Positions 42,877-51,611 of a stretch of 64,000 nucleotides of DNA are shown in pieces. Each line of letters starts with the position of its first letter. The stretch's first letter is position 1. This stretch comes from Fibrobacterota bacterium (GTDB taxonomy: Bacteria; Fibrobacterota; Chitinivibrionia; Chitinivibrionales; Chitinispirillaceae), in contig JAEZKC010000048.1 of assembly GCA_023436205.1 (NCBI GenBank), positions 1 to 64,000 on the forward strand, read 5' to 3'. The notes under the pieces were generated by a model. It did not search any database and was not told where the DNA came from. It worked only from the letters and a program-made list of their open reading frames with translations. The position numbers were made by a program, and so were the translations under genes.

Positions 42877-44670
42877 ATGAAAAACATGCGATTCTGGTTT
42901 TTTTATTTGTTGATCTGTTGTGAAGGCTATTCTTTCATCGATTATCAAGGTACCATGAATGATTTCATGGGAGTCAATATCCATGCACAGCTGTATTTTG
43001 ATCACTACAACGGCACGTTTGCCGATTATGATATCTCACTGCCGTTTCGTTGGGTGAGAAACTATCATCCCTGGGGCTGGTTTGAATCTGTAAACGATAA
43101 TTATCAATGGAATTTCAGTGGTGAAGGTAAATGGAAGTGGTTTGATGATTATTATAATCGTCTTGCTCAGGACAGTATCAATATTCTCATAACGCTTATT
43201 TCCCCTCCTGCGTGGGTAACCGGTGCACCGTGTGTTTTCAATGATAACGGAGATGGTAGCGATGAGAACCACTATCGAGAAAGCGCAGAGTATCTCGCAC
43301 AGTTGGCGGCCCGATATGGTCCAAGCGGAAACATTGCAGATGAGAAACTTGAATCGTCCGATGCATTCAAGGGACTTGATCTTTGCAGGTACTTTGAGGA
43401 TTCCAATGAGCCCAACCAGTGGTGGGAAACTAACACCTGGAATCCTGTTAATTTTGGAAAATTCTTGAATGCTGCTCATGATGGAAGCGGGGTAAGCATA
43501 GATGAATCTGTTCCTCTGGCAGGAGTGAAACAGGGAGATTCAAACGCATATCACGTACTGGGAGGAATGGCCGGAACTGCACTTGTGAAATCAACGGCTT
43601 TTGATGGCAGTTATCTGGATACCGCCGTCAAGTCAAGCGGGCGGTCCGCTTCGCAGATTTTCGATGTGATCAATTTTCACCAGTACTGGAACACAACTGA
43701 TTCTATTCCCTGGCCTTGGACAGGTGCATCCGGGGTGTGTCCTGAAAACGGAATTTATGAGCGAGGTGATTCAAGTGTGTTTAAAATGCTCCGATGGAGA
43801 GATTTGAATGCCCCCGGTAGACCGGTATGGCTTACCGAGTTTGGATGGGATACTTACTCTGGAGGTGGAAACAATCACTCTTATCAGTATGCTCCGGAAT
43901 TGCAGCAGGCAAATTATATCATGCGATCTTTTGCACTTCTGAAAAGGGAGGGTATCGATAAGGCGTTTGTCTATTTTGATCAGGATCCAAACTCTTCAAG
44001 CACTACTCAGTATGCCAGCTGCGGGCTTGTCAAAAATAAGGCAAACAGTTATCAGCGAAAAATCAGTTATTATTTCATGACCACCATGCGAAGGGTTTTA
44101 GGTGAGTATCATTTCAGTGGTGCAGAAAAACATGCCGAAGGAAATCCTCAGGTGTTCGTGTATCGCTACTCACGCACCGTTCAGGATGAGGTTCTGATGG
44201 TTTGGTGTCGTGATCCGAAAAGCATTGTTGACAATGGCACTACCCTCTCCAATTATGAAATAAACATTCCGGGTATGAATTCCTGTATGCAAATCGTTCC
44301 GAAGAATGGTTCTCTGGATGGAGAGAGTAATTCGCTTCCCGTTATCAATCAGGGGGATTCTGGTGCTTCTGTGGTGGTTCCTTTGGTCAGCGAAACGCCA
44401 AGATTCCTGAAACTCGCGCTAAGCGGTGTATCAACTGTTACTTCGAAAAAGGTGACTTCAGGGTCTGTCAGCTGTCGGGTAAAAGGACGAAGTATTCAGT
44501 TTTACGGGATTCCCTCAGGTGCTGGTGTCGAAATGTACAGATTAGATGGCAAGCTATTGTTGAAATACAATTCTGTTTCCGGGACACAGTCTATCGAGCT
44601 AAGTCCGGGAACATTCATATATCGAATAGAAGGATCACCGAATCGTTGCGGAATGGTAGTAGTCGATTAG
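42877..44670 (+). CDS. Secreted clan-A glycoside hydrolase with a type IX-like tail
   Basis: A 597-residue protein with a short signal peptide (about 1-19) and a TIM-barrel domain. It opens with FMGVNIHAQLYFDHY, then shows SPPAWVTGAP, a likely acid/base Glu178 in EDSNEPNQWW and a likely nucleophile Glu321 in PVWLTEFGWD. A small beta domain follows. The final 60 residues look like a sorting domain (GVEMYRLDGKLLLKYN, then LSPGTFIYRIEG). The family is clan A (GH5/GH39/GH44-like) but could not be fixed. It probably cuts plant or algal polysaccharide outside the cell. A candidate operator and TATAAT box precede it. Confidence 0.82.
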   Translation: MKNMRFWFFYLLICCEGYSFIDYQGTMNDFMGVNIHAQLYFDHYNGTFADYDISLPFRWVRNYHPWGWFESVNDNYQWNFSGEGKWKWFDDYYNRLAQDSINILITLISPPAWVTGAPCVFNDNGDGSDENHYRESAEYLAQLAARYGPSGNIADEKLESSDAFKGLDLCRYFEDSNEPNQWWETNTWNPVNFGKFLNAAHDGSGVSIDESVPLAGVKQGDSNAYHVLGGMAGTALVKSTAFDGSYLDTAVKSSGRSASQIFDVINFHQYWNTTDSIPWPWTGASGVCPENGIYERGDSSVFKMLRWRDLNAPGRPVWLTEFGWDTYSGGGNNHSYQYAPELQQANYIMRSFALLKREGIDKAFVYFDQDPNSSSTTQYASCGLVKNKANSYQRKISYYFMTTMRRVLGEYHFSGAEKHAEGNPQVFVYRYSRTVQDEVLMVWCRDPKSIVDNGTTLSNYEINIPGMNSCMQIVPKNGSLDGESNSLPVINQGDSGASVVVPLVSETPRFLKLALSGVSTVTSKKVTSGSVSCRVKGRSIQFYGIPSGAGVEMYRLDGKLLLKYNSVSGTQSIELSPGTFIYRIEGSPNRCGMVVVD

Positions 44671-44692
44671 TTGTGTAAATCTGCGGTGAGAT

Positions 44693-45631
44693 TTAAAAAA
44701 ACTTGGCTTTTACAGGCAACTCCAGACCATCATGCCGTATTGTCTCGACTGCTTCTCTGACAGATTTAAGCTGTAACTGGATCTTCTCAAGGTTGTCTCC
44801 CCAGAGAAGCTTGTTGTCTTCGCCTAGCGATTCGGTTACTTTTTGAGCTTCGTTGACAAATTTTTCCACCTGGGGAATGAGTTTACCAGTTTTGAGGAGC
44901 AGAGTATCCACAGAGGCGGTTAACTGCGGTAACGTGGATGAAACTGATGAGGTGAAATCAATCGTTTTCTCAAGCAGGGCCGATGCAGAATCAAGCCCTG
45001 GTGCCAAACCGCGGTCCAGTTCGAGAAACACACTCTGCAGAGTTCCGGCTATGGAATCCAAACTGTTTGTGACTTCTTCAAACTGAAATACAAATGATGC
45101 TTGTGTTTGACTTCCTTTATGCATTAAAACAATAACATCTTTGATTTTCAGCAAGGTACTCTCAAGAAGGTCCAGATAGGCGAGTGCTTCGGATGGTCCA
45201 AGGATGAATTTTCCTTCGATGATGCTGCTTTTATTTACAATCGGATCAGTTTCATTTCCCGGGGAGATTTCGATGTAGCGCTCTCCCATAATTCCTTTTA
45301 CCACCAGCTCCACTTTGCTGCTTGTGCGGATAGGAATCGGTTTAGGTGATTCAATCTCCACATAAACCTTGTACTTGGTAGCTTTTTGCTTCTGGTCGTT
45401 GATGGTGTTTTGTGAATCCGGGACTTCGACAATTTTCATATTACGTACAAATCCCACCATTGATCCCTGAAACCGGACCGGATCCTGAATTGAAAGGCTG
45501 CCGACTTGATCAAATGAAACGGTGCGGATTTCAACTGGAAGAAAGCTGATCCAGGTAAAATAGGACGTTACCACCAGTGAAAAAAATATAAGCAGAATTA
45601 TTAAAATATAGCCAAGTTTTCGATCACTCAT
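44693..45631 (-). CDS. Stand-alone MCE-domain (MlaD-like) protein
   Basis: A 312-residue protein with an N-terminal membrane helix (about 7-29) and an MCE domain (about 38-145, including DPVRFQGSMVGFVRNMKIVEV and IMGERYIEISPG). A long Ser/Leu-rich helical tail follows. Unlike the MCE protein at 967-1863 it has no permease or ATPase beside it, so it may share them or form its own envelope bridge. It is divergent from the flagellar genes across 193 bases. Confidence 0.83.
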   Translation of the reverse strand: MSDRKLGYILIILLIFFSLVVTSYFTWISFLPVEIRTVSFDQVGSLSIQDPVRFQGSMVGFVRNMKIVEVPDSQNTINDQKQKATKYKVYVEIESPKPIPIRTSSKVELVVKGIMGERYIEISPGNETDPIVNKSSIIEGKFILGPSEALAYLDLLESTLLKIKDVIVLMHKGSQTQASFVFQFEEVTNSLDSIAGTLQSVFLELDRGLAPGLDSASALLEKTIDFTSSVSSTLPQLTASVDTLLLKTGKLIPQVEKFVNEAQKVTESLGEDNKLLWGDNLEKIQLQLKSVREAVETIRHDGLELPVKAKFF

Positions 45632-45742
45632 AGAGTTAAAAGATAGCTGAACGGCGAAGAAAAGTCAATGTTATGCGAATGCCTGTGTATTAGTGTTATT
45701 TGATCACTCGGGTTTAAAATGTTCAGCAATTACCGATTATTA

Positions 45743-45770
45743 TAAAGTTTTTTTCTGCAGGTTCCGATAA
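45743..45770 (+). promoter_or_regulatory. Candidate sigma-28 (flagellar) promoter of fliS
   Basis: TAAAGTTT (45743-45750) matches the -35 consensus fully, and TCCGATAA (45763-45770) matches the -10 consensus GCCGATAA at 7 of 8 positions. The spacer is 12 bases, one longer than ideal. Transcription would begin about 45 bases before fliS. Confidence 0.6.
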
Positions 45771-45824
45771 AATTAGTGAGAGTAGTAATGGCCGAGGACC
45801 TTAGGAAACTGGTGGGGAGGACAA

Positions 45825-46244
45825 ATGAAGCAGGGTTACAACGCCTACAGAACAGTCAGCGTGGATACCACGGATCAGAGCAAGTTGATTTTGATCACTT
45901 ATGATGTGGCCATTAAACATGCCCGACTGGCACTTGAAAGGTTTGATGATAAAAAGCAAATTGAGGAAAGAAACAGGCACATTTTAAAGGTCCAGGATGC
46001 TTTAAGTGAGCTTCAGAGTTCACTTAATCTGGAAGCCGGAGAAATAGCTAGAAATCTCTTCAGTCTTTATGATTACATGTTCCGGACTACAGTAGAGGCT
46101 AATATCCGTAATGAGAAAGAGAAGGTTGAGGAAGTTCTCGGCTACCTGGAAACGCTTCGCAGTGCCTGGGCAGAGGCGGCCATTAAAGTTAAGGCGGAAT
46201 CAACCGGGAATGTGGATTTGGAAACTGTGGCTGTTTCAGGTTGA
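45825..46244 (+). CDS. fliS: Flagellin export chaperone FliS
   Basis: A 139-residue helical protein with the FliS pattern. The N-terminal part has YNAYRTVSVDTTDQSKLILITYDVAIKHA, the middle has ALSELQSSLNLEAGEIARNLFSLYDYMFR, and a helix with EVLGYLETLRSAWAEA follows. FliS binds the C-terminus of flagellin and keeps it ready for export. It is read from a sigma-28-like promoter. Flagellin and fliD are not in the window, so the fliS/fliT-like pair is separated from the usual fliD neighbour. A GTGGGGAGGAC site precedes the ATG. Confidence 0.93.
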   Translation: MKQGYNAYRTVSVDTTDQSKLILITYDVAIKHARLALERFDDKKQIEERNRHILKVQDALSELQSSLNLEAGEIARNLFSLYDYMFRTTVEANIRNEKEKVEEVLGYLETLRSAWAEAAIKVKAESTGNVDLETVAVSG

Positions 46245-46252
46245 GGTAAAGC

Positions 46253-46504
46253 ATGACACGTATGGCACTTGAGCAGGTTCGCAGCTGTTTCAGTAAAATA
46301 AAAGAGATGACAGAGGCTTTTGTTTACTCTGACGGGCAGGAAAGTTTCGAGGAGCTGCTCTGCAGGCGCAGCGCGCTCCTGGATGGAATCAGTCTGGCCG
46401 GGATCGACCATTTCAGGCAAGACCCGATTGGGCGCGAAATCGATCAGCTCATGGGAGCCGTTGTCGAATTGGATAAATGCGCGGCCCAACTTTATTTGGA
46501 TTAG
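46253..46504 (+). CDS. FliT-like small protein after fliS
   Basis: An 83-residue helical protein 8 bases after the fliS stop, with a GAGGTAA site before the ATG. Size, helical content and place match FliT-type chaperones that bind the filament cap protein, but the sequence itself is not diagnostic. The stop is immediately adjacent to the opposing hisS stop (46504/46505), so there is no room for a terminator. Confidence 0.55.
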   Translation: MTRMALEQVRSCFSKIKEMTEAFVYSDGQESFEELLCRRSALLDGISLAGIDHFRQDPIGREIDQLMGAVVELDKCAAQLYLD

Positions 46505-47806
46505 TTATTCAGTATTTCTAAGTTTGCCTTTAAGAAACGTCATCAGTTGATCTTCGGAAGTAAGCTCTTCTTTGCCATCAACAAGATCTTTAATTCGTAC
46601 CTTTCCCTCCAGAGCTTCCTGGCCACCAATGAAAAGGGCGTAGCGGGAACCTGCCGAATTGGCGTTTTTTAACTGTTTGCCAATATTAAGATCTTCTTTA
46701 AGTGAAAACTCGCAGCTTATTCCAGAGGATCGGAGTCTTTGTGCTGTTGCGATGGACTGGCTGTATGCTCCGTTGTCGATGGCAACTATGAAACACTCAC
46801 TCCTTGGAGGCGGGGTTGGGGCAATGCCTTTTTCTTTCAGGAGTTCTCCTAGAACGACATCTCCAGCGGCAAAACCTACAGCAGGGGTTGCAGGACCTCC
46901 ATACAGCTTGACAAGGTTGTCGTACCTTCCTCCACCTGCAATGGCTCGCATGCTGCGCTTGACATCAAAGAGTTCGAATACGATTCCTGTATAATAAGCA
47001 AGCCCTCGAACTATGCCTATGTCAAAAACTGTATAAGCGCCGAATCCATAGGCATCCAGAAGAGAAAACAGTCTTTTAAGTTCAATCAGGGCAGGAAGAT
47101 CAGACCCGCCAATCCTTTCGACATCCTGAAGGGTGGAGATCGTGAAAACCTCCTGCAGCTTTGTTTTACAAGCCTCATCCTTAATGAGTTCTGCTAACTG
47201 GCTGTTGAAATCATCTTGCGAAACTTTGCTTCTTCTATCAAGTAAAGCATACAGTGAACTTAACTCATCTTTTTCTATTCCGCATTTCAGGAACAGCTCC
47301 TCCAGAAGGGTCCTGCTGGAAATTCGTGCTTTGAAATCTGAGTCATTGAACCCAAGATCTCTCATCATGTCAATGGCTGCCGCAATTAACTCGGCATCTG
47401 CGGTGACATCCTCTATACCCAAAATGTCCATATTCAACTGGATAAATTCTCTGAGCCGTCCTTTTTGCATTTTTTCGTAACGAAAAAGCCTGGGAATGGA
47501 ATACCAGCGTACTGGACGTTTGAGGTTACTTCCCCTGGCAGCCACCATACGTGCCAGGGTAGGGGTAAGTTCAGGGCGCAGAGCGATCATCCTACCCCCC
47601 TTGTCTTCAAAAGAATAGAGCTGCTTTTCTATTTCATCACCGGATTTTTGCGTGTACAGTTCCAAATGTTCAAACATGGGCCCTTCGTACTGCTCAAAAC
47701 CATATCTTCGACATGTTTTATGCCAGGAGTCGAATATGAATTGTTGAAAAGCCATCTCTTCGGGATATAAATCACGGGTGCCTTTGGGCCCCTGAGGAAC
47801 AGCCAT
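46505..47806 (-). CDS. hisS: Histidine-tRNA ligase
   Basis: A 433-residue class II aminoacyl-tRNA synthetase. It opens PQGPKGTRDLYPEEMAFQQFIFD. Motif 2 is PVRWYSIPRLFRYEKMQKGRLREF, the His-specific loop is GLAYYTGIVFELFD, and motif 3 lies in GGRYDNLVKLYGGPATPAVGFAAG. A C-terminal anticodon-binding domain follows. The ATG at 47806 has AAGGAAG upstream; the frame is open to 47845. It is convergent with the flagellar pair. Confidence 0.96.
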   Translation of the reverse strand: MAVPQGPKGTRDLYPEEMAFQQFIFDSWHKTCRRYGFEQYEGPMFEHLELYTQKSGDEIEKQLYSFEDKGGRMIALRPELTPTLARMVAARGSNLKRPVRWYSIPRLFRYEKMQKGRLREFIQLNMDILGIEDVTADAELIAAAIDMMRDLGFNDSDFKARISSRTLLEELFLKCGIEKDELSSLYALLDRRSKVSQDDFNSQLAELIKDEACKTKLQEVFTISTLQDVERIGGSDLPALIELKRLFSLLDAYGFGAYTVFDIGIVRGLAYYTGIVFELFDVKRSMRAIAGGGRYDNLVKLYGGPATPAVGFAAGDVVLGELLKEKGIAPTPPPRSECFIVAIDNGAYSQSIATAQRLRSSGISCEFSLKEDLNIGKQLKNANSAGSRYALFIGGQEALEGKVRIKDLVDGKEELTSEDQLMTFLKGKLRNTE

Positions 47807-47926
47807 CGCCAACTTCCTTCCGATACCGGTGAATAGAATCTGCAAAAAGCAGTGGAAAGATCATAAAATAGTTACTTTTTAGCAGAAAATGTTGGATAAT
47901 GATAAAGACACTCTTCTCAAAGCTTC

Positions 47927-47964
47927 TATAATACTGTATAATGTTGAATTAGAGATGTACATCT
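47927..47964 (+). promoter_or_regulatory. -10 boxes and palindrome upstream of the GGDEF sensor gene
   Basis: Two TATAAT hexamers lie at 47927-47932 and 47937-47942 without a good -35. They are followed at 47953-47964 by the perfect 12-base palindrome AGATGTACATCT, about 100 bases before the start at 48067. The palindrome falls at or just past the start of transcription, as a repressor site would. Confidence 0.45.
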
Positions 47965-48066
47965 ATTAACTTAGAATTGTTGGTTACCGGACATGTAGGA
48001 TCGATCAGTTATTGCAAAGGGCCGGTCGATTACTGTTTCATTTCAAGTATGGATGAGGGGAAGGGC

Positions 48067-50346
48067 ATGAAACAGCGGTGTGGTAAAGAGAAACGTCCCA
48101 CAATCGGTTTCTTCATCTCCGAGCTGGAGAACTCCTATACTCAGACCTTGTGTAAAGGTATCACAGATTCGGCCGCTGCTGCAGATGTGAATGTGGTACT
48201 TTTCCCCGGTAAATCACCGAAAGCTCCTTACGATTATCAATATCAGTATAATGCCATCTATGAACTCCCCAGAAAAGAAAGTATAGATGCATTGATCCTT
48301 GCCACTGGCACCATGATAAATTTCTTGAGCACCGAGGAATTCAAAACTTTTTACAGTCGATACAACGACATACCCATGGTCAGTATTTCCATAGAGCTTG
48401 AGGGGATCCCCAGTGTACTGATTGACAACAAAATTGGTTTGAAACAGGCTCTTGAACATTTGATTGTTCATCATGGGATTAGAAAACTGGCATTTATAAG
48501 CGGTCCTGAAAATAATACGGAAGCACAGGAACGTTTTTCAGTTTACAAGCAAGTGCTTCAGGAGCAGGGGATAGAATTCGATCCGGATCTGGTCTGCAAT
48601 GGTGATTTCACGCAGTATTCAGGGGTACATGCCGTAAATGAGATGCTGGACAGGAGACAGGTGACATTTCAGGCACTTGCAGCTGCCAATGATGAGATGG
48701 CATTGTCGGCCATGGCGGAATTGAAAAAAAGAGGGGTGCGCGTTCCCGAGGATGTCGCCATAGTGGGTTTTGATAATGTGCAGAGCGCCCGTTTTTGTTC
48801 CCCTTCTCTTACAACTGTTGCTCAGCCTATTTATGAACAGGCTTGTCGCGCTTTTGAACAGGCATGTGAACTAATCGAGCGCAAATCAGCCGGAAATGTG
48901 ATATTGCCGACAAGCCTTGTGTTGAGAGAAAGTTGTGGCTGTCTATCTCAGGCTGTAAGCTCAATCAATGCCTCCCGTAAACGATCCTGCTGTGGGGAAC
49001 TTAGTCTTGCGAGTGGCCTTTTTGAGGGTACAAAGGATGATGAAAAATTAAGTGATGTTCTGCAGAAGATTATATGTATTGCTGAAGAGGGGAATGTTGA
49101 AGAATCTGCCTGTCTTGGCTTACTGAATGAATTCACGCAGCTGGTATTCTCAGATGAAATGGATGAGAATACGATTCTTTTCTGGCAGAATGCGATTACC
49201 GAGATCAGAACGCGGGCGCTGGCATCGGTGCACGATGTTGAGCAGGTGATAAAGTTGGAGGACTTTTTTCACAGGGCACGAGTTGTGCTTCTGGAATCCT
49301 CGCTCAAGATGAATTCCAGGCGTTGGGATGTGCACCATAACGATATCCGCGGCCTTAGGGGGGTACTGAGTCTTCTTATCAGTGATGTTTACAATAGAGA
49401 GGAGTCTCTTCGTGCTATAGTTCCCAATTTGCGGGAAATGGGGATTAAAAGCTGTTATGTCTTTCTTTACGATAAGGCTTCTGTCCACAAGATTACGGGC
49501 AACTGGACTTTCCCTGACAAGATCAGGCTGGCGATGGCATACAGCGACAAGAAATTCGGCACCTCTGAGATGTGCGGCGCCGAAATGCAAGTTGATGATA
49601 TGCTCAAGAGGGAAATTTTTCATGAGGAATCACGTTATACACTTGTCATTTCACCTCTGTTTTATATGGATGAACAGCTCGGTTTTCTGATCTGTGAGCT
49701 GGATCTCAACGATATTTTTCTTTTTGAATCGCTTGTAATTGAAATAAGCTGTGCCTTGAAACTTGCTTACCTCATAAAGACCCGGCAGACCATTGAAGAC
49801 AAGCTGCGCTTTGCACTGGAGGAACTCGAAAGGTACAACGAGCAGCTCAGCAACATTTCTCAAACCGATGAACTAACCGGCCTTCTCAATCGTCGTGGCT
49901 TCCTCAACCAGGCCCGCCATACTTTAAGTGTTGCAAAACGGCTCAAGAAGAACGGCACGCTTTTCTTTGCTGATCTTGACCGGCTTAAGATGATTAATGA
50001 CACCTGGGGGCATGAGGAGGGTGATAACGCAATAAGAGCAGTTTCCACTATTTTGCGTAAAACCTTCAGAGAATCTGATATTCTGGCACGTTTAGGTGGA
50101 GATGAGTTTACGATTTTCACAATTAATACCACTCCGGAAATGCTGGATAGTTTCCAGAAACGTATCGGCAGCTATGTTGAAGAGCATAACTCTTCCTCCG
50201 GTAAGCCATATCAGGTTTCAATCAGTGTGGGAGCGGTTCCTTTTTCCTATAATGACGCGCATGATATTGAATCGCTTATGAACCAGGCTGATATCCTTCT
50301 CTACGAACAGAAGAAGAAAAAGAAGTCAGCAGCTCCAGTTTCCTGA
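48067..50346 (+). CDS. Periplasmic-binding-like sensor fused to a GGDEF diguanylate cyclase
   Basis: About 759 residues. A LacI-type ligand domain spans about 10-290 (TIGFFISELENSYTQTLCKG, then HGIRKLAFISGPENN, ANDEMALSAMAELKKRGVRVPED and IVGFDN), with no DNA-binding domain and no signal peptide. The Cys motif ESCGC follows, then a helical/GAF-like middle and a short coiled coil. The GGDEF domain spans about 600-750 and keeps the intact motif RLGGDEF (about 676-681) plus TDELTGLLNRRGF. It should make cyclic-di-GMP in response to a cytoplasmic sugar-type ligand. It is a paralog of the PP2C-linked sensor at 14494. The start at 48067 follows GGGGAAGG; ATG 48049 is possible. Confidence 0.87.
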   Translation: MKQRCGKEKRPTIGFFISELENSYTQTLCKGITDSAAAADVNVVLFPGKSPKAPYDYQYQYNAIYELPRKESIDALILATGTMINFLSTEEFKTFYSRYNDIPMVSISIELEGIPSVLIDNKIGLKQALEHLIVHHGIRKLAFISGPENNTEAQERFSVYKQVLQEQGIEFDPDLVCNGDFTQYSGVHAVNEMLDRRQVTFQALAAANDEMALSAMAELKKRGVRVPEDVAIVGFDNVQSARFCSPSLTTVAQPIYEQACRAFEQACELIERKSAGNVILPTSLVLRESCGCLSQAVSSINASRKRSCCGELSLASGLFEGTKDDEKLSDVLQKIICIAEEGNVEESACLGLLNEFTQLVFSDEMDENTILFWQNAITEIRTRALASVHDVEQVIKLEDFFHRARVVLLESSLKMNSRRWDVHHNDIRGLRGVLSLLISDVYNREESLRAIVPNLREMGIKSCYVFLYDKASVHKITGNWTFPDKIRLAMAYSDKKFGTSEMCGAEMQVDDMLKREIFHEESRYTLVISPLFYMDEQLGFLICELDLNDIFLFESLVIEISCALKLAYLIKTRQTIEDKLRFALEELERYNEQLSNISQTDELTGLLNRRGFLNQARHTLSVAKRLKKNGTLFFADLDRLKMINDTWGHEEGDNAIRAVSTILRKTFRESDILARLGGDEFTIFTINTTPEMLDSFQKRIGSYVEEHNSSSGKPYQVSISVGAVPFSYNDAHDIESLMNQADILLYEQKKKKKSAAPVS

Positions 50347-50441
50347 TTTTTTTCGATCCTTTCGCATTGAACTTTTTTCCCTTCGGAATGATCTTTGCGC
50401 TTCTCTACTTGTGAGCATATCTGTTTACAAGGAGAGCGCAT

Positions 50442-50951
50442 ATGCATTTCTATACCAAAAGTCTTATTTGGAGCACAATTTATTCGCTGGTCATAGTGGC
50501 GATTATACTTTTGATGCGGTCCACTTTTCTAAACCCTGCTCTCAATGCTGATCAGAGCGAATCACAGTTTATAAATGAAGTCAGCGACAGTGAGCTTCTC
50601 AGTTTCTTTAGAGTAAACAGCCGAATTCTTGAATTGAAAGATATCGCCAAGCAGAAAATGTATCAGCTCATTGGAGATAACGGCCTTTCAAAGGAACGCT
50701 ACAATCAGATCGCATCCATGGAAAATGATCCCCAAATAAAATCTGATGCCACCCAAGCTGAAATTGAAAAGGCCAGAACCATTTCTAACGGCATTGAGGA
50801 TCTTCAGACCGAAATGCAGCAGAAAGCTATGAATGCCATAGAAAAAGAAGATCTATCCGTTGAGAGGTTTCAGGAGATCAGCATGGAGCTGGAGAATAAC
50901 AAACAGCTTCAGCTTCGGCTTCAGGAGCTTCTAACCAGAAACGAAAGTTGA
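50442..50951 (+). CDS. Membrane-anchored DUF4168-like protein
   Basis: A 169-residue protein with one N-terminal membrane helix (about 8-25) and a helical periplasmic part. Two similar motifs, GLSKERYNQIASMENDP and DLSVERFQEISMELENN, fit the DUF4168 pattern. The role is unknown. An AAGGAG site precedes the ATG. It is convergent with the degenerate receiver gene, and the two stops lie 1 base apart. Confidence 0.7.
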   Translation: MHFYTKSLIWSTIYSLVIVAIILLMRSTFLNPALNADQSESQFINEVSDSELLSFFRVNSRILELKDIAKQKMYQLIGDNGLSKERYNQIASMENDPQIKSDATQAEIEKARTISNGIEDLQTEMQQKAMNAIEKEDLSVERFQEISMELENNKQLQLRLQELLTRNES

Positions 50952-50952
50952 G

Positions 50953-51468
50953 TTACTCCTTCTGAAGTTTTTTTACAAACTGCTCGATCTGCTTTCTCAG
51001 CAGTGGCTTTTTAAGCAGTACCACCCCTTTGCTGGATAATTCCTGCGCGCTTGTGCAAAGGGGATTCTTTATGGCAGCAAAGAACTGAACTGAGGGGTTT
51101 AATGTTTTTACTGCAGAAAAAACATCCGTTGCCTTACGAGAATTACTCGGGGTATCGAGATCCAGCAGTATGTTTTTGATTCCAAACTCCAAAATGAAAT
51201 TTACTGCCATTTCTGAGTCTTCCAGAATTTTCACCCTGATCAGAGGTTTTAACATGGAGCATATCGATTCGAGAAACGGGCTTTCTGAGGCAAAAATTAC
51301 AAGCTGAACAGTACCGGATTCCTTAAGATCCTCATCGGGTTCAGCTGAATTTGAAGAGGAATAGAGCCCGGCGAAGGCCTCTAGAGATTTGTTGAAATTG
51401 TGTTCTCTGTTCCGTTCAATTGCCGAGATCAGTTCCTGGAGTTTTGTGTCGTGGAGATGTGTTTTCAT
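50953..51468 (-). CDS. Degenerate receiver-like protein
   Basis: A 171-residue protein. The first 50 residues are a helical, acidic segment. The rest has the outline of a response-regulator receiver: the central strand NILLDLDTPSN, then VKTLNPSVQFFAAI and a final GVVLLKKPLLRKQIEQFVKKL with the Lys-Pro pair. The usual acidic pair after strand 1 is missing (FASES instead), so metal binding and phosphorylation are doubtful. It may work as a phosphorylation-independent adaptor. Confidence 0.65.
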   Translation of the reverse strand: MKTHLHDTKLQELISAIERNREHNFNKSLEAFAGLYSSSNSAEPDEDLKESGTVQLVIFASESPFLESICSMLKPLIRVKILEDSEMAVNFILEFGIKNILLDLDTPSNSRKATDVFSAVKTLNPSVQFFAAIKNPLCTSAQELSSKGVVLLKKPLLRKQIEQFVKKLQKE

Positions 51469-51611
51469 GGTGCCTGCCTTATTTTTATAAGATTATATGT
51501 GGCTTAAGCGTTTTTTTCAAGCTTTAAGCAATCGTAGGCAATTGTTTTCTGCATAATGTAGTTTTTGAAGGATAGCGTCATTTCTACCAAATTTCGATCT
51601 GCAGGACCACT

